Source: Candidatus Nitrospira nitrosa
GTDB taxonomy: Bacteria; Nitrospirota; Nitrospiria; Nitrospirales; Nitrospiraceae
Length of the DNA: 64,000 nt
Direction: 5' to 3'
NCBI RefSeq assembly: GCF_001458735.1
Contig: NZ_CZQA01000011.1
Span: 21,483-85,482 of the forward strand
The notes below the pieces were generated by a model. That model made no database searches. It had not been told where the DNA came from and saw nothing but the letters and a program-made list of their open reading frames with translations. Positions 17,216 to 26,935 of this stretch are shown in pieces. Made by a program: the position numbers and the translations under genes. Each line of letters opens with the position of its first letter. Position 1 is the stretch's first letter.

Positions 17216-19823
17216 GGGCCGGTGTCTGCTCTCCCTCCGCGACTGTCGTCACAAGCGAGGCCCCATTTTTCATCTCGACTGAAGCGGTATTCCCATCCCG
17301 TAGCTCTCCCTTGACCAACAACTTGGCGATCGGTGTTTCCAGCTCCTGCTGAATGAGGCGCTTCAGTGGTCGTGCTCCGTACACCGGATCGTAGCCGCGT
17401 TCACCCAGATGCTGGAGTGCGGCGGGGGAGATGGCCAACGTGATCCGACGTTCTGCGAGTCTGTGGCGGAGCCGTTCCAGCTGGATCTCCACGATCTTGA
17501 TCAAGTGTTCGGTTCCCAGTGGATGGAACACGACGAGTTCATCGACTCGATTCAAGAACTCCGGGCGGAAATGTTGTCGGAGTTCCCCCATCACGACGGT
17601 TCTGACTTGATCATAGGACGCGCCACGTTGTTGAGCCTCGAGAATGTGAGGACTGCCGATGTTGGAGGTCATGATCAGGACGGTATTCTTGAAGTCGACC
17701 GTACGACCTTGTGAATCGGTCAGCCGTCCATCATCTAGCACTTGCAGTAAAACATTGAAGACATCGTGATGCGCCTTCTCGATTTCATCGAACAAGATCA
17801 CTGAAAATGGGCGTCGCCGAACTGCTTCGGTCAGCTGACCGCCTTCTTCATAGCCGATGTACCCGGGAGGCGCGCCGATCAGGCGGGCGACGGTGTGCTT
17901 TTCCATGTACTCGGACATGTCGATTCTTACCAAATTCCCTTCGTCATCAAAGAGAATGGCGGCGAGCGCTCTGGCCAATTCAGTTTTTCCGACCCCGGTT
18001 GGGCCCAGGAACAGAAACGAGCCAATCGGACGATTGGGATCCTTGATGCCGGATCGTGCACGAAGCACCGCGTCTGCCACGGCCCGGACTCCTTCTTCTT
18101 GGCCGACGACCCGTTCGTGCAGGAGATCCTCGAGCTTCAACAGCTTGTCGGTTTCGCCTTCGAGTAACCGCGAGACCGGAACACCGGTCCAACGACTGAC
18201 GACCGCGGCAATCTCGTCTTCATCGACTTCTTCCTTGAGCAACCGGGTCTCGTCCTGTTTCTTCCCCAACTGTTGCTGTTCTAGCTCCAGTTCTCGTTCC
18301 AACCGCGGCAGGTCACCGTAGCGGAGTTCAGCCACGCGATTCAGGTCATACGCTCGCTCCGCCTGCTCGATCTTGAGCTTCAGCTCCTCGATGGCTTCTC
18401 GGGTCTTGCGAAGCCGAGACACAGAGGTTTTCTCCGATTCCCATCTGGTTTTCAGTACCTGCATGTCACGCTGCTTTTCGTTCAACTCCGTTTCGAGCGC
18501 AGTCAGCCGAGCGGCGCTCGCGGCGTCCTTCTCCTTCTTCAACGCCTCGCGCTCAATTTCCAGCTGGAGTACTTTGCGAGAGACTTCATCAAGTTCGGCC
18601 GGCAGGCTGTCGATCTCGGTTCTGAGCCGTGCCGCGGCTTCGTCGACTAAGTCGATGGCTTTGTCCGGAAGAAACCGATCGGCAATATAACGATGGGATA
18701 GTTTGGCTGCAGCCACCAGCGCGCTGTCTTTGATGCGCACGCCATGGTGGACTTCATAGCGTTCCTTGAGGCCACGTAGGATGGAAATGGTGTTTTCCAC
18801 CGATGGCTGGTCAACCAACACTGTTTGGAAGCGGCGTTCCAAGGCGGCATCTTTTTCGATATGCTTTCGGTATTCGTCCAGTGTCGTGGCGCCGATCAAG
18901 TGCAACTCGCCTCGCGCCAGCATCGGTTTCAGGAGATTGGCGGCATCCATCGCCCCTTCTGCTGCTCCGGCTCCAACGACCGTGTGCAATTCATCGATGA
19001 AGAGGAGAATCTGACCTTGGGACGATTGGATTTCTTTCAGGACGGCTTTCAAGCGCTCTTCAAACTCACCCCGAAATTTGGCCCCGGCAACGAGTGAGCC
19101 CATATCCAGTGCGAAGAGTTTCTTATGCTTGAGGCTTTCCGGCACGTCGCCTTTCACGATGCGAATAGCCAGTCCTTCCACGATTGCGGTTTTCCCGACC
19201 CCCGGTTCACCGATGAGGACCGGGTTATTCTTTGTCCGACGAGACAAGATTTGAATGACACGCCTAATTTCATCGTCCCGCCCAATGACGGGATCGACTT
19301 TGCCCTGTCCGGCCAATTGAGTCAGATCTCGACCGTACTTCACCAACGACTGGTAGGTGCTTTCAGGATCTTGACTGGTGACCCGTTGATTCCCCCGTAC
19401 CTGTTGCAATCCCGCTAAGAGCCGGTCACGAGTCAGGCCGAGCTTCTTGAAGACCCCTCCCTCCTGAACCATGGCGAGGAGGACATGCTCGACGCTCAAA
19501 AAGTCATCCTTCATCGACTTCTGCTCGTCTTCTGCACGGTTCAGCACCTGAGTGAGTCGACTCGCAATATGAACTTGACCGGGGGCTGCTCCCGAACCTT
19601 GTACTTGAGGTAGCTTTGTCAGTGCCTGTTCAGCGGCTTGCCGCACGGCAGGAAGTGCGAGTCCGGCACCTTCAAGAAGGGCCGGAGTTGTCCCTCCCTC
19701 TTGTTCGAGGAGTGCTAAAAGGACATGTTCCACATCGATGCCTTGATGACTTCTCCGCTGGGCGTGTCCCGAAGCGGACTGCAGGGCCTCCTGCAACTTG
19801 ACCGTCATACGATTCATGTCCAT
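17205..19823 (-). CDS. clpB: ATP-dependent chaperone ClpB
   Basis: At 872 residues this is a full ClpB: N-terminal double Clp repeat (1-150), NBD1 with GEPGVGKT near 204, the long coiled-coil M-domain (about 405-530, rich in E/K/R heptads), NBD2 with GPTGVGKT near 606, and the D2-small domain. It has no P-loop IGL/F for ClpP docking. ClpB works with DnaK to pull proteins out of aggregates after heat stress. A promoter-like site lies about 50-70 bp upstream. A stand-alone gene, convergent with the 141-aa ORF. Confidence 0.97.
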   Translation of the reverse strand: MDMNRMTVKLQEALQSASGHAQRRSHQGIDVEHVLLALLEQEGGTTPALLEGAGLALPAVRQAAEQALTKLPQVQGSGAAPGQVHIASRLTQVLNRAEDEQKSMKDDFLSVEHVLLAMVQEGGVFKKLGLTRDRLLAGLQQVRGNQRVTSQDPESTYQSLVKYGRDLTQLAGQGKVDPVIGRDDEIRRVIQILSRRTKNNPVLIGEPGVGKTAIVEGLAIRIVKGDVPESLKHKKLFALDMGSLVAGAKFRGEFEERLKAVLKEIQSSQGQILLFIDELHTVVGAGAAEGAMDAANLLKPMLARGELHLIGATTLDEYRKHIEKDAALERRFQTVLVDQPSVENTISILRGLKERYEVHHGVRIKDSALVAAAKLSHRYIADRFLPDKAIDLVDEAAARLRTEIDSLPAELDEVSRKVLQLEIEREALKKEKDAASAARLTALETELNEKQRDMQVLKTRWESEKTSVSRLRKTREAIEELKLKIEQAERAYDLNRVAELRYGDLPRLERELELEQQQLGKKQDETRLLKEEVDEDEIAAVVSRWTGVPVSRLLEGETDKLLKLEDLLHERVVGQEEGVRAVADAVLRARSGIKDPNRPIGSFLFLGPTGVGKTELARALAAILFDDEGNLVRIDMSEYMEKHTVARLIGAPPGYIGYEEGGQLTEAVRRRPFSVILFDEIEKAHHDVFNVLLQVLDDGRLTDSQGRTVDFKNTVLIMTSNIGSPHILEAQQRGASYDQVRTVVMGELRQHFRPEFLNRVDELVVFHPLGTEHLIKIVEIQLERLRHRLAERRITLAISPAALQHLGERGYDPVYGARPLKRLIQQELETPIAKLLVKGELRDGNTASVEMKNGASLVTTVAEGEQTPAPSR

Positions 19824-19869
19824 GGTGATCCACCTCTAACTGGTGATATTCATCCTGCTGATACGACCA

Positions 19870-19897
19870 GTGATAATCATTTGGTTGGATAAGTCAA
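19870..19897 (-). promoter_or_regulatory. Possible clpB promoter
   Basis: On the minus strand TTGACT (19897-19892) is followed after 16 bp by TATCAC (19875-19870), about 47 bp before the clpB ATG. No CIRCE or clear sigma32 site was seen. Confidence 0.4.
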
Positions 19898-19976
19898 CCT
19901 GGAAGCTCCATCGTTATTGCGACGGCGTGACTAGTGCTTGACCTCTCGCCCGATCCCGACTAGGGTACGCATCAGC

Positions 19977-20810
19977 ATGAGCAATCTTACTTCGGCTACG
20001 GTTCAACTTTATCGACATGTGCTGCGTGTGACCTGGCGTTCGCTGACCAAAAGTTGGATAGCAATGGTCGCGCTTGTCCTCTTCGGGCTGCTATTTGTGG
20101 GTATTGCACGGATTGCTGCTCCGTTGGGTATGGCCGGCGGTTTTTTACTCGGGATGGTGAATGCCCTCCTGGTGGGAGCCACGCTCCGGTTGATCGAGCA
20201 GTCGCTGAGCGCGTCACGAACCCTTGGGTTCAAGGATGTGACGGAAAGCTTTGGGCATTACTTTTGGGATGTGATTGGTGTTGGTTTTGTATTATGGCTG
20301 CCGACGCTGTTGCTTGATTTGGGGTTACAAGCTAATCCTGCGTACGGTCAATTTCTTCTCTCCGCATTCTTGCTTTTGGTCTTCATCCTGTTGAACCCAA
20401 CGCCGGAAGTGATTTATCAGGTACGACACGACTCAACCCTTGATGTATTCAAGACATCCTACGAATTTGTGGTGGAACATTGGATCGAATGGTTTCTCCC
20501 ATTCGTCCTGCTGATCTTGCCGGTGGTGCTTTCTCCGAGCGGGCTGCAAGAATTTTTTTCGCTGTCCGGCCGTGCCGGTCGAGGAGCAGGGTTAGACTTC
20601 CTTCAAATTCTGATGCTGCCACTGACGGCAATCGGAGGATGGTTGTCGTACATTGGGCTCGATTCGGAGGGGCAGGAGATCGTCCTTCTCCTCCTCACTC
20701 CCCCAGTAGCCATGGCCATCTTGTTGTTCCGTGGCCACCTGTTTGCCGCACTTCACGGGTCATCCAGGAGACAGCGGCTCTTTTCTGACCAATTCGGTAC
20801 TAGACAGTAA
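19977..20810 (+). CDS. Multi-spanning membrane protein of unknown function
   Basis: About 277 residues with six or so hydrophobic segments (for example IAMVALVLFGLLFVGIARI, VIGVGFVLWLPTLLLDLGL, FLLSAFLLLVFILLN). The sequence RHVLRVTWRSL at the N-terminus and PEVIYQVRHDSTLDVFKTSYEF in a loop suggest an integral inner-membrane protein without enzymatic motifs. ATG 19977 is chosen over an upstream TTG. Divergent from clpB by about 150 bp. Confidence 0.7.
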   Translation: MSNLTSATVQLYRHVLRVTWRSLTKSWIAMVALVLFGLLFVGIARIAAPLGMAGGFLLGMVNALLVGATLRLIEQSLSASRTLGFKDVTESFGHYFWDVIGVGFVLWLPTLLLDLGLQANPAYGQFLLSAFLLLVFILLNPTPEVIYQVRHDSTLDVFKTSYEFVVEHWIEWFLPFVLLILPVVLSPSGLQEFFSLSGRAGRGAGLDFLQILMLPLTAIGGWLSYIGLDSEGQEIVLLLLTPPVAMAILLFRGHLFAALHGSSRRQRLFSDQFGTRQ

Positions 20811-20970
20811 CTGTCTGGGTAGATTCTTTTCTGGAGTGTCCGGTTGGTCCGAGACATTTTTATCTCCAGGCACGGGTATGCCCTTGTGGTTGGAAGCTGA
20901 AATAGTGTATGGAATAGCCTACACCTAAATTCTGCCCACCTAGAATCGAGTCCGAACGAGGCACGGACTG

Positions 20971-22446
20971 ATGCGACTTTCAATATTTTCAAGGCTGGTT
21001 TTGACCTCCCTGGTCATTATTGCAGTGATGGGGGGAGTGAATCTCTACGCACTCTTTCAACTTCGACAACTGACGGCCATGAGTACTCAAATGGCGTCGT
21101 ATCACTACCCCGCCGTCGAATCTGCTAAGAGGCTGTTAGGGTCACTGTATGCCCAACAGAATAATGAGAAGAAGTTTCTTGCCACGAAAGATCCCACATT
21201 CCGTACCAACGTGACGGAAGAAGTTGAAGAGTTTCAGCGGGTGCTTCATGTGTTGCGAGGGCAGGAAAGTTCCACACGAGGACTGACGCTTTTGCAAGAG
21301 ACGGGTGAGTTATTGAAAGAGCGCGAGCGATTGTTTGACAGTGCCTTTCAGGTGGCAACGCGATCGATCCCTCCTGCGATCCCAGACTATGAAAGTAAGC
21401 GTGACAGCCTCACGGACCGCATGTCGTTCACGTTGCAGAATTATATCGATCTTCATGAAGCGAGAGTCAGCGTCGGGGTGACTGAATCGCGTGCAAGTGC
21501 CGCCCAAGCCGAGGCGGTGACGGAGCAGCTTGTTCTTGTGGCGTTGATGTTCGGATTGGGGCTGGCCGGGGTAGCGAGCTATACGATTCTGCGCCCTCTC
21601 CGCGAGCTGCAGGGACATATCAAGCAAATCGGACAGGGGAATTTTGGGGCATCCCTCAACATCAAGGCTCCGGCCGAGCTCCGTGAGTTAGTGGATTCTG
21701 TGAACTGGATGGGGCAAAAGCTCCAAGAAATCGACGAGATGAAAACGGATTTTCTCGCACATGTGTCCCATGAATTACGAACACCTATGGCCTCAATTCA
21801 GGAGGGGACAAATCTCTTGCTTGATGAGATTCCGGGGCCGCTGATGCCGGAGCAACGTATGACGCTTCGGATCATGGCTGACAGCAGTAAACGCCTGATG
21901 CATCTCATCGCCACGATTCTAGATTTATCGAAAATGGAAGCCGGGATGATGGAGTATCGGTTTGTCCCGGTCGATCTCCAGCGGATTGTCGACATCTCCA
22001 TCAATAAGATTCGTCTTCTTGCCGACTCCAAGCACGTCCAATTGGTCTTGGAGCATGCAGGACAGCGGGCTTGGGTCAAAGCGGATGCATCTCGGTTGGA
22101 ACAGGTCTTCGACAATCTTTTGTCCAATGCACTGAAGTTCAGTCCCGAAGGGGGCGTAGTGAAGGTATATCTGAAGCCAGATCTGCAGGCCGGTGTGCTG
22201 GAGGTTGCCGTCTCAGATACGGGGCCTGGTATTGCACCCGAGGACCTGCCCCATATCTTTGAGCGCTTTTACCAGGGCCGTACCAAGGTCAAGCAGACGG
22301 CAGGAAGTGGGTTAGGGTTGGCATTGGTCAAGAATGTTGTCGAAGCTCATGGAGGAAGAATCTGGATTGAGAGTGAGAGGGGGAAGGGGGCAACTGTACG
22401 GTTTATCCTACGGTTGACGAAGTCGGAAGCGAAAGGGAAATCGTGA
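20971..22446 (+). CDS. glrK: Sensor histidine kinase (GlrK/QseE-like)
   Basis: The 491-residue protein has TM1 (8-31), a helical sensor region (32-184), TM2 (185-207), a HAMP linker (207-256), a dimerisation domain with phospho-acceptor H267 in HVSHELRTP, and a catalytic domain with N-box DNLLSNALKFSPEGG, G1 DTGPGIAP and G2 GSGLGLALV. It should phosphorylate the response regulator encoded two genes downstream in reply to an envelope signal. The gene overlaps the lipoprotein gene by 4 bp (GTGA). Gene order matches glrK-qseG-glrR of enterobacteria, which supports the name; symbol by analogy. Confidence 0.85.
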   Translation: MRLSIFSRLVLTSLVIIAVMGGVNLYALFQLRQLTAMSTQMASYHYPAVESAKRLLGSLYAQQNNEKKFLATKDPTFRTNVTEEVEEFQRVLHVLRGQESSTRGLTLLQETGELLKERERLFDSAFQVATRSIPPAIPDYESKRDSLTDRMSFTLQNYIDLHEARVSVGVTESRASAAQAEAVTEQLVLVALMFGLGLAGVASYTILRPLRELQGHIKQIGQGNFGASLNIKAPAELRELVDSVNWMGQKLQEIDEMKTDFLAHVSHELRTPMASIQEGTNLLLDEIPGPLMPEQRMTLRIMADSSKRLMHLIATILDLSKMEAGMMEYRFVPVDLQRIVDISINKIRLLADSKHVQLVLEHAGQRAWVKADASRLEQVFDNLLSNALKFSPEGGVVKVYLKPDLQAGVLEVAVSDTGPGIAPEDLPHIFERFYQGRTKVKQTAGSGLGLALVKNVVEAHGGRIWIESERGKGATVRFILRLTKSEAKGKS

Positions 22447-23213
22447 AAACGAAGACATCTCTTATGCCAATCAGTTGCGGTATGCTGTCTTTCTTGCTTG
22501 CTGGATGTGCAGCGTGGACGACGTCCGTCCCGGCCTCTCATCCTTATTTCGTAACGAATCCACTAGAAGAGACTAGTTTTCAAGCGCTTGCAAAGAAACA
22601 GAAGGAATTAGTCTCGCGATGTGCTCAATCACACTCGTGTAGGGAGGTGTATTTTACGCTTGGACTCCTTAACCTCTATCAAAGTCGCGAAGTTGCAGCG
22701 AAATATTTTGAAAAAGTTCTCACTGTCGCTCCAACAGGACCGGTTGCGGAGACGAGTAAAGCCTGGCTGCAAGTCATCCAGAAATCCGTTGTTCCCGAGA
22801 AGAAGGGATGGTCTGAATCCGTATTAACTGCTCCTGCGATTGCAGAAGCACACACCTCATTAGCGATGGTGACGGATCGTCTGGTTCGGAACTTGCTTGA
22901 CGAGCAGGTGTTGATACAACAATTCCATGCGTCGAAGAATGATGAGTCGGAGGCGATGGAGGCGTTACAGCGGGAACTGGCAGAGCGAGATCGAAGAATT
23001 GAAACTCTCCTTTCCAAGAAAGATTCGACAAAGGGATCGGCAGATCCAGTCGCGATGCAAAAACAACTGGCTGAACGAGAGAAGAAGATTGAAGAGCTCT
23101 CTTCTCAACTTGAGGCATTGAAACGAATTGATCAAGAGATGCGCGAAAAGGTTCGTCCGATCCGTCCCCCGCTGACGACGGTTCCTATGCCGGGCCCAGA
23201 AACGACACCCTAA
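22443..23213 (+). CDS. QseG-like lipoprotein between kinase and regulator
   Basis: The 256-residue protein has a signal with lipobox LLAGC at about residue 20, a helical repeat-like middle (YFTLGLLNLYQSREVAAKYF resembles a TPR), and a C-terminal coiled coil of Glu/Lys-rich heptads (about 155-240). It starts at GTG 22443 overlapping the kinase stop. By position and type it corresponds to QseG/YfhG, an outer-membrane lipoprotein that stimulates the GlrK kinase in Escherichia coli. The assignment is from context, since sequence conservation in this family is low. Confidence 0.7.
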   Translation: MKTKTSLMPISCGMLSFLLAGCAAWTTSVPASHPYFVTNPLEETSFQALAKKQKELVSRCAQSHSCREVYFTLGLLNLYQSREVAAKYFEKVLTVAPTGPVAETSKAWLQVIQKSVVPEKKGWSESVLTAPAIAEAHTSLAMVTDRLVRNLLDEQVLIQQFHASKNDESEAMEALQRELAERDRRIETLLSKKDSTKGSADPVAMQKQLAEREKKIEELSSQLEALKRIDQEMREKVRPIRPPLTTVPMPGPETTP

Positions 23214-23239
23214 ATGAAAGCCAGAAGGATAAGGTGATC

Positions 23240-24673
23240 ATGGAGTCGAAAGACATGGAGCGAGAGAACATTCTTGTCATTGATGATGATGAAGGGTTGT
23301 TGCATTTACTGAAAATGCGGTTGTCCGCGATGGGATTTTCCGTTACGCCCTGTACAACGGGACAGGAGGCTGGTGAGGCAGCGAAGCAAACGACGTTTGA
23401 CTTGGCGATTACGGATCTCCGTCTCCGAAATGAAAATGGGTTGGACGTGACCGAAGCGTTGGTGCAAAACCAACCAGGGCTTCCGGTCATCATTTTAACG
23501 GCTCATGGCAGCATTCCCAACGCTGTCGAGGCGATGCAGCGTGGGGCGTTCGGGTATCTGACAAAACCGTTCGATGATAAAGAACTCAAGGAGACGATCG
23601 ATAAAGCGCTCGCTCAACGGCGGATGAGTCGTGAGATTGATCGACTCAAATCGTTAGTCAAGGAGCTATACGGGCTGGAAAATGTTGTGGCGAGAAGTTC
23701 GGCGATGCAACAGCTTTTTCAGCAAATTGGTCAAGTTGCTGAATCAGATGCGACCATTCTGCTCTTTGGAGAGACCGGCACCGGTAAGGAAGTCATGGCT
23801 CGCGTCATTCATGCGAACAGTCGACGCAGTAAAGGAGCGTTTGTGGCTCTCAACTGTGCTGCCATTCCTGAAACACTGTTCGAGAGTGAATTGTTTGGGC
23901 ATGTGAAGGGTGCGTTTACGAGCGCCCATGGCGCAAAGCGAGGACTCTTTCAAATGGCCCATGGGGGGACGCTTTTTCTGGATGAAATCGGAGAAATGCC
24001 GCTTTCGATGCAGGTGAAGTTGTTGCGTGCCGTTCAGGAACGGGAGATAAGAGAGGTTGGATCGGAGACGTCGGTCAAGGTCGATGTGCGCATTCTTGCT
24101 GCGACGAACAAAGATCTTGGTGAGGCAGTGAAGAACGGGACATTCCGCAACGACCTCTACTATCGGATTTCGGTGGTTCCTCTATTCATTCCCCCGTTGC
24201 GTGAGCGGCGAGATGATATCCCGTTGCTCGCTCAGTATTTCTTGAAGCAGAGCATGAAGCGATCCAACAAGGAGATCAAAGGGTTTACGCCTGCTGCGCT
24301 TCATCGCCTGATGATCAATCCATGGCCGGGTAATGTGCGTGAGTTGGAAAATGCTGTCGAAAAGGCGGTGGTGATGTCGCAGCAAGAAATGTTGACGCCG
24401 GATTTGTTTCCGGCAGTCAGTGCATCGGCTGAGTCCCCACTCAAACCCCTCACGGAGGCGAAGGAGGAATTTGAACGCACCTACCTGAAGAATGTGCTTC
24501 ATTTGACCGGTGGCAACATCTCACGTGCTGCTCAGTTTGCCGGGCGATATAGGGCCGACTTCTATAAAATGCTCAGGAAGTATGGACTCCATCCGTCAAC
24601 GACGAAGGGAAGACCCGACTCAGAGGTGGATGAGCTAGAGGGCGAGGAGCATTTGACGGAAGCAGAACGATAA
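23240..24673 (+). CDS. glrR: Sigma54-dependent response regulator (GlrR-like)
   Basis: An NtrC-class regulator of 477 residues: receiver domain with phospho-acceptor D59 and K109, AAA+ domain with Walker A GETGTGKE (177-184), a sigma54-contact loop reading GAFTSA (224-229) instead of the usual GAFTGA, LFLDEIGEMP Walker B, and a Fis-type helix-turn-helix at the end. It should activate sigma54 promoters when phosphorylated by the kinase at 20971. GTG 23234 is also possible as start; ATG 23240 has better spacing to AAGG. Target promoters are not evident here. Confidence 0.88.
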   Translation: MESKDMERENILVIDDDEGLLHLLKMRLSAMGFSVTPCTTGQEAGEAAKQTTFDLAITDLRLRNENGLDVTEALVQNQPGLPVIILTAHGSIPNAVEAMQRGAFGYLTKPFDDKELKETIDKALAQRRMSREIDRLKSLVKELYGLENVVARSSAMQQLFQQIGQVAESDATILLFGETGTGKEVMARVIHANSRRSKGAFVALNCAAIPETLFESELFGHVKGAFTSAHGAKRGLFQMAHGGTLFLDEIGEMPLSMQVKLLRAVQEREIREVGSETSVKVDVRILAATNKDLGEAVKNGTFRNDLYYRISVVPLFIPPLRERRDDIPLLAQYFLKQSMKRSNKEIKGFTPAALHRLMINPWPGNVRELENAVEKAVVMSQQEMLTPDLFPAVSASAESPLKPLTEAKEEFERTYLKNVLHLTGGNISRAAQFAGRYRADFYKMLRKYGLHPSTTKGRPDSEVDELEGEEHLTEAER

Positions 24674-24749
24674 GGTGGGTATAGCTGCGATAAGGTTTGA
24701 TTTCTTCGCAGTTCTGAGCAGAAGTCAGGCCTGCGTTCATATGAATGAT

Positions 24750-24775
24750 AGGGCGGTCTTGAAGAAGACCGCCCT
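24750..24775. terminator. Bidirectional hairpin between convergent genes
   Basis: AGGGCGGTCTT (24750-24760), loop GAAG, then AAGACCGCCCT (24765-24775): an 11-bp perfect stem. It lies between the end of the glrR-like gene and the end of the convergent BACON-protein gene. There is no strong T-run, but position and stability suggest a terminator for both. Confidence 0.65.
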
Positions 24776-24794
24776 ATGCAATGCTCTCTCAGGA

Positions 24795-26420
24795 TCAGTA
24801 GACGCTCTTGCTCACCTCGTTTGAATATCCACTTTCATTTCCCGCGATGTCAAAAGCCGTCACGACAAAGAAATACGTTGTCCGGGATTGAAGACCTGTC
24901 GCTTGGTACGTTGTCATATTTTTTGGAAGCAGAGCGATCAAATTGCTTTGCTCATATTTTCCAGGTACGGTTGATCGATAAACCTTGTATCCTGCCAGAT
25001 CTGTTTCGCTGTTGGCCTTCCATGTCAATGTTGCGGATGAACTCGATGGCGCATTGAGCGTCAGCGTGATCGTGACGGTCTTGATGATGCTTCCACTGGC
25101 CACTGTAATTGTAGCCTGGTTCTCTCCTTGTGTTGCCTTTGAGGTGTCCACATTGGCGGTAATGGTTCCATTGGCGGACCCGGAGGTTTGACTGAGCACA
25201 AGCCAAGGGGCGGCCTTCGTTGCCGTCCAAGATCCAGCGGACTGTACGGTGATGGTCTTGCTCGACGGGTTTGCCAAACCTTGTGTTGCCGTAAAGGCGA
25301 GGCTATTTGATGAGAGGGTTAAGGAACCATCTGAGAGCGTCAGGGTCACCCCGAGAGTTCTCGTCGTGTTTCCGGCAGTCACGGAGAGGCTGGCAGTATT
25401 GGTCCTAGCCGACACACTTCCGAGATCGACGCTCGCGATGATCGTGCCGTTGCCTGAACCAGAGGTTGTGCTCAACTTGAGCCAAGGAGCGTTGACGCTG
25501 GCAGTCCAGTTGCCATTTGCGGTGACCGTCACGGATTGGTTGGCTGGATTGGATCCCCCTGATACGCCTGTATAGGTCAGTGATGACGGGCTTAGCGTGA
25601 TGGAGATTGGTGCAGGCGTTACGACGAAGGTGATCGGTACAGAAACCGGCTGTGCGCCGGGCGCGCTAAGCGTGATGATGCCAGTATGAGTGCCGACGCC
25701 AAGGGATCCGAGGACGGGGGTAATGGTCACGGTGCCGTTACCGGTGCCGGCTGCGGGCGAGAGAGTGAGCCAGGCAACATTGTCACGTGCAGTCCAACTG
25801 AGTGTGCCACCGCCGGTGTTGCGAATACTCAACGGTTGGGCAGCTGGGTTGCTTCCACCCTGTTGGGCAGTAAATGACAAGCTGGGGGAGGTCACGCCAA
25901 TGGCTGGAGGAACAGGCGCAGCCGTCACGGTGAGCGTAATCGGCACAGAAACAGGCTGCGCGCCAGGTGCGTTGACGGTGACTAGTCCTGTGTGAGTGCC
26001 GACCTCAAGGGAACCACTGGCAAGGCTGATGGTCACCGTGCCATTGCCGGTACCTGAAGCAGGGCTTAGGATTAACCATGATGTGTTTGTTGTGGCATTC
26101 CAGTTCAATGTTCCCCTACCTCGGTTGCTGACGATCAAGACGTGTGGAGAAGGGGGTGGACTACCCTGCTGACTAGTAAACGAAAGGCCAAGAGAGTTCA
26201 GTGCGATAGCAGGTATTGGATGGGGTGGTGTGGCAAGCCGTTTCAATGCCGGCATTCCAGACATCAGTCTTGACTTGGGTGTCGGTGACGTCGTGGTGAC
26301 AGAGGGATCACCGGCTGCTGCGAAAGCACTGGGGATTGGTACATTCGTTGGTTCGAATAGAGTGGAAACCATGCAGAATCCAATAGGGAACATCAACAAT
26401 TGCCGAATAGTCTGGCGCAT
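24795..26420 (-). CDS. Secreted protein with four BACON-like repeats and a fibronectin III domain
   Basis: A 541-residue exported protein (signal up to about residue 36). After a Pro/Ser/Thr linker come four beta-sandwich repeats of 90-100 residues, each with a W.x.LSP.SGTGNGT motif (for example WLILSPASGTGNGTVTI, WLTLSPAAGTGNGTVTI, WLKLSTTSGSGNGT, WLVLSQTSGSANGT), characteristic of BACON domains, then one fibronectin III domain (TWKANSETDLAGYKVYRS). Such domains bind carbohydrate or mucin-like polymers or serve as spacers. AAGGAGG precedes ATG 26420. It neighbours the secretion-machine operon and sugar genes, so export by that machine to the cell surface is possible. Confidence 0.85.
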   Translation of the reverse strand: MRQTIRQLLMFPIGFCMVSTLFEPTNVPIPSAFAAAGDPSVTTTSPTPKSRLMSGMPALKRLATPPHPIPAIALNSLGLSFTSQQGSPPPSPHVLIVSNRGRGTLNWNATTNTSWLILSPASGTGNGTVTISLASGSLEVGTHTGLVTVNAPGAQPVSVPITLTVTAAPVPPAIGVTSPSLSFTAQQGGSNPAAQPLSIRNTGGGTLSWTARDNVAWLTLSPAAGTGNGTVTITPVLGSLGVGTHTGIITLSAPGAQPVSVPITFVVTPAPISITLSPSSLTYTGVSGGSNPANQSVTVTANGNWTASVNAPWLKLSTTSGSGNGTIIASVDLGSVSARTNTASLSVTAGNTTRTLGVTLTLSDGSLTLSSNSLAFTATQGLANPSSKTITVQSAGSWTATKAAPWLVLSQTSGSANGTITANVDTSKATQGENQATITVASGSIIKTVTITLTLNAPSSSSATLTWKANSETDLAGYKVYRSTVPGKYEQSNLIALLPKNMTTYQATGLQSRTTYFFVVTAFDIAGNESGYSNEVSKSVY

Positions 26421-26935
26421 TGCTTGGATCCTCCTTGCGAGTCAATCGTGAAGCGAACGATTCACGATGAGGCTGGATCTGGAGCAAATCGGGTGCCGTG
26501 CTTAATGGGCAAATCGGTTCAGTTGGGTTGCCACGCGTATTCGGAGTATTTTCAAGTGTTTGGATAAAAAGAGTCGTTCATGTCGTATTCAGGAGATCTA
26601 TGTAGCGATACTGAGGATCAAAAAAGCGCGGTCTCAACGATTGTACAGGTAATAAAATGATTCATGTGTAAGCTGTAACTGATTGTTAATGTTTATGAAT
26701 AAGTCCATGCGCACAATCATCCTCTTCTGATCGCATTGATATATCTAAGGCATCGTTCTCTGTTATATAGGGGGCAATGTGGAATTTTATGGTATGTAAG
26801 AAAGAAGAGGGACAGCGACTGCAAGAGGAAGACTTCTTAATAAAAGGCGATACAATTCTTGACGACCCACGCATCTTCTGCCATTGTTATCACCGTTCCC
26901 ATCATGATTGACGCCTGGGAGAATGTGAGAAGGAT
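26421..26935. other. Intergenic region, 515 bp, between divergent genes
   Basis: It holds the promoters of the BACON-protein gene (minus) and the UDP-sugar dehydrogenase gene (plus). It is AT-richer than its surroundings and has the inverted repeat at 26445-26468. No open frame with a credible start and ribosome site was found. Confidence 0.5.
26445..26468. promoter_or_regulatory. Perfect inverted repeat upstream of the BACON-protein gene
   Basis: ATCGTGAA (26445-26452), an 8-nt spacer, TTCACGAT (26461-26468). It sits 25 bp upstream of the ATG at 26420 on the minus strand, close to the ribosome site, so it may be an operator or an mRNA leader hairpin. Confidence 0.5.
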
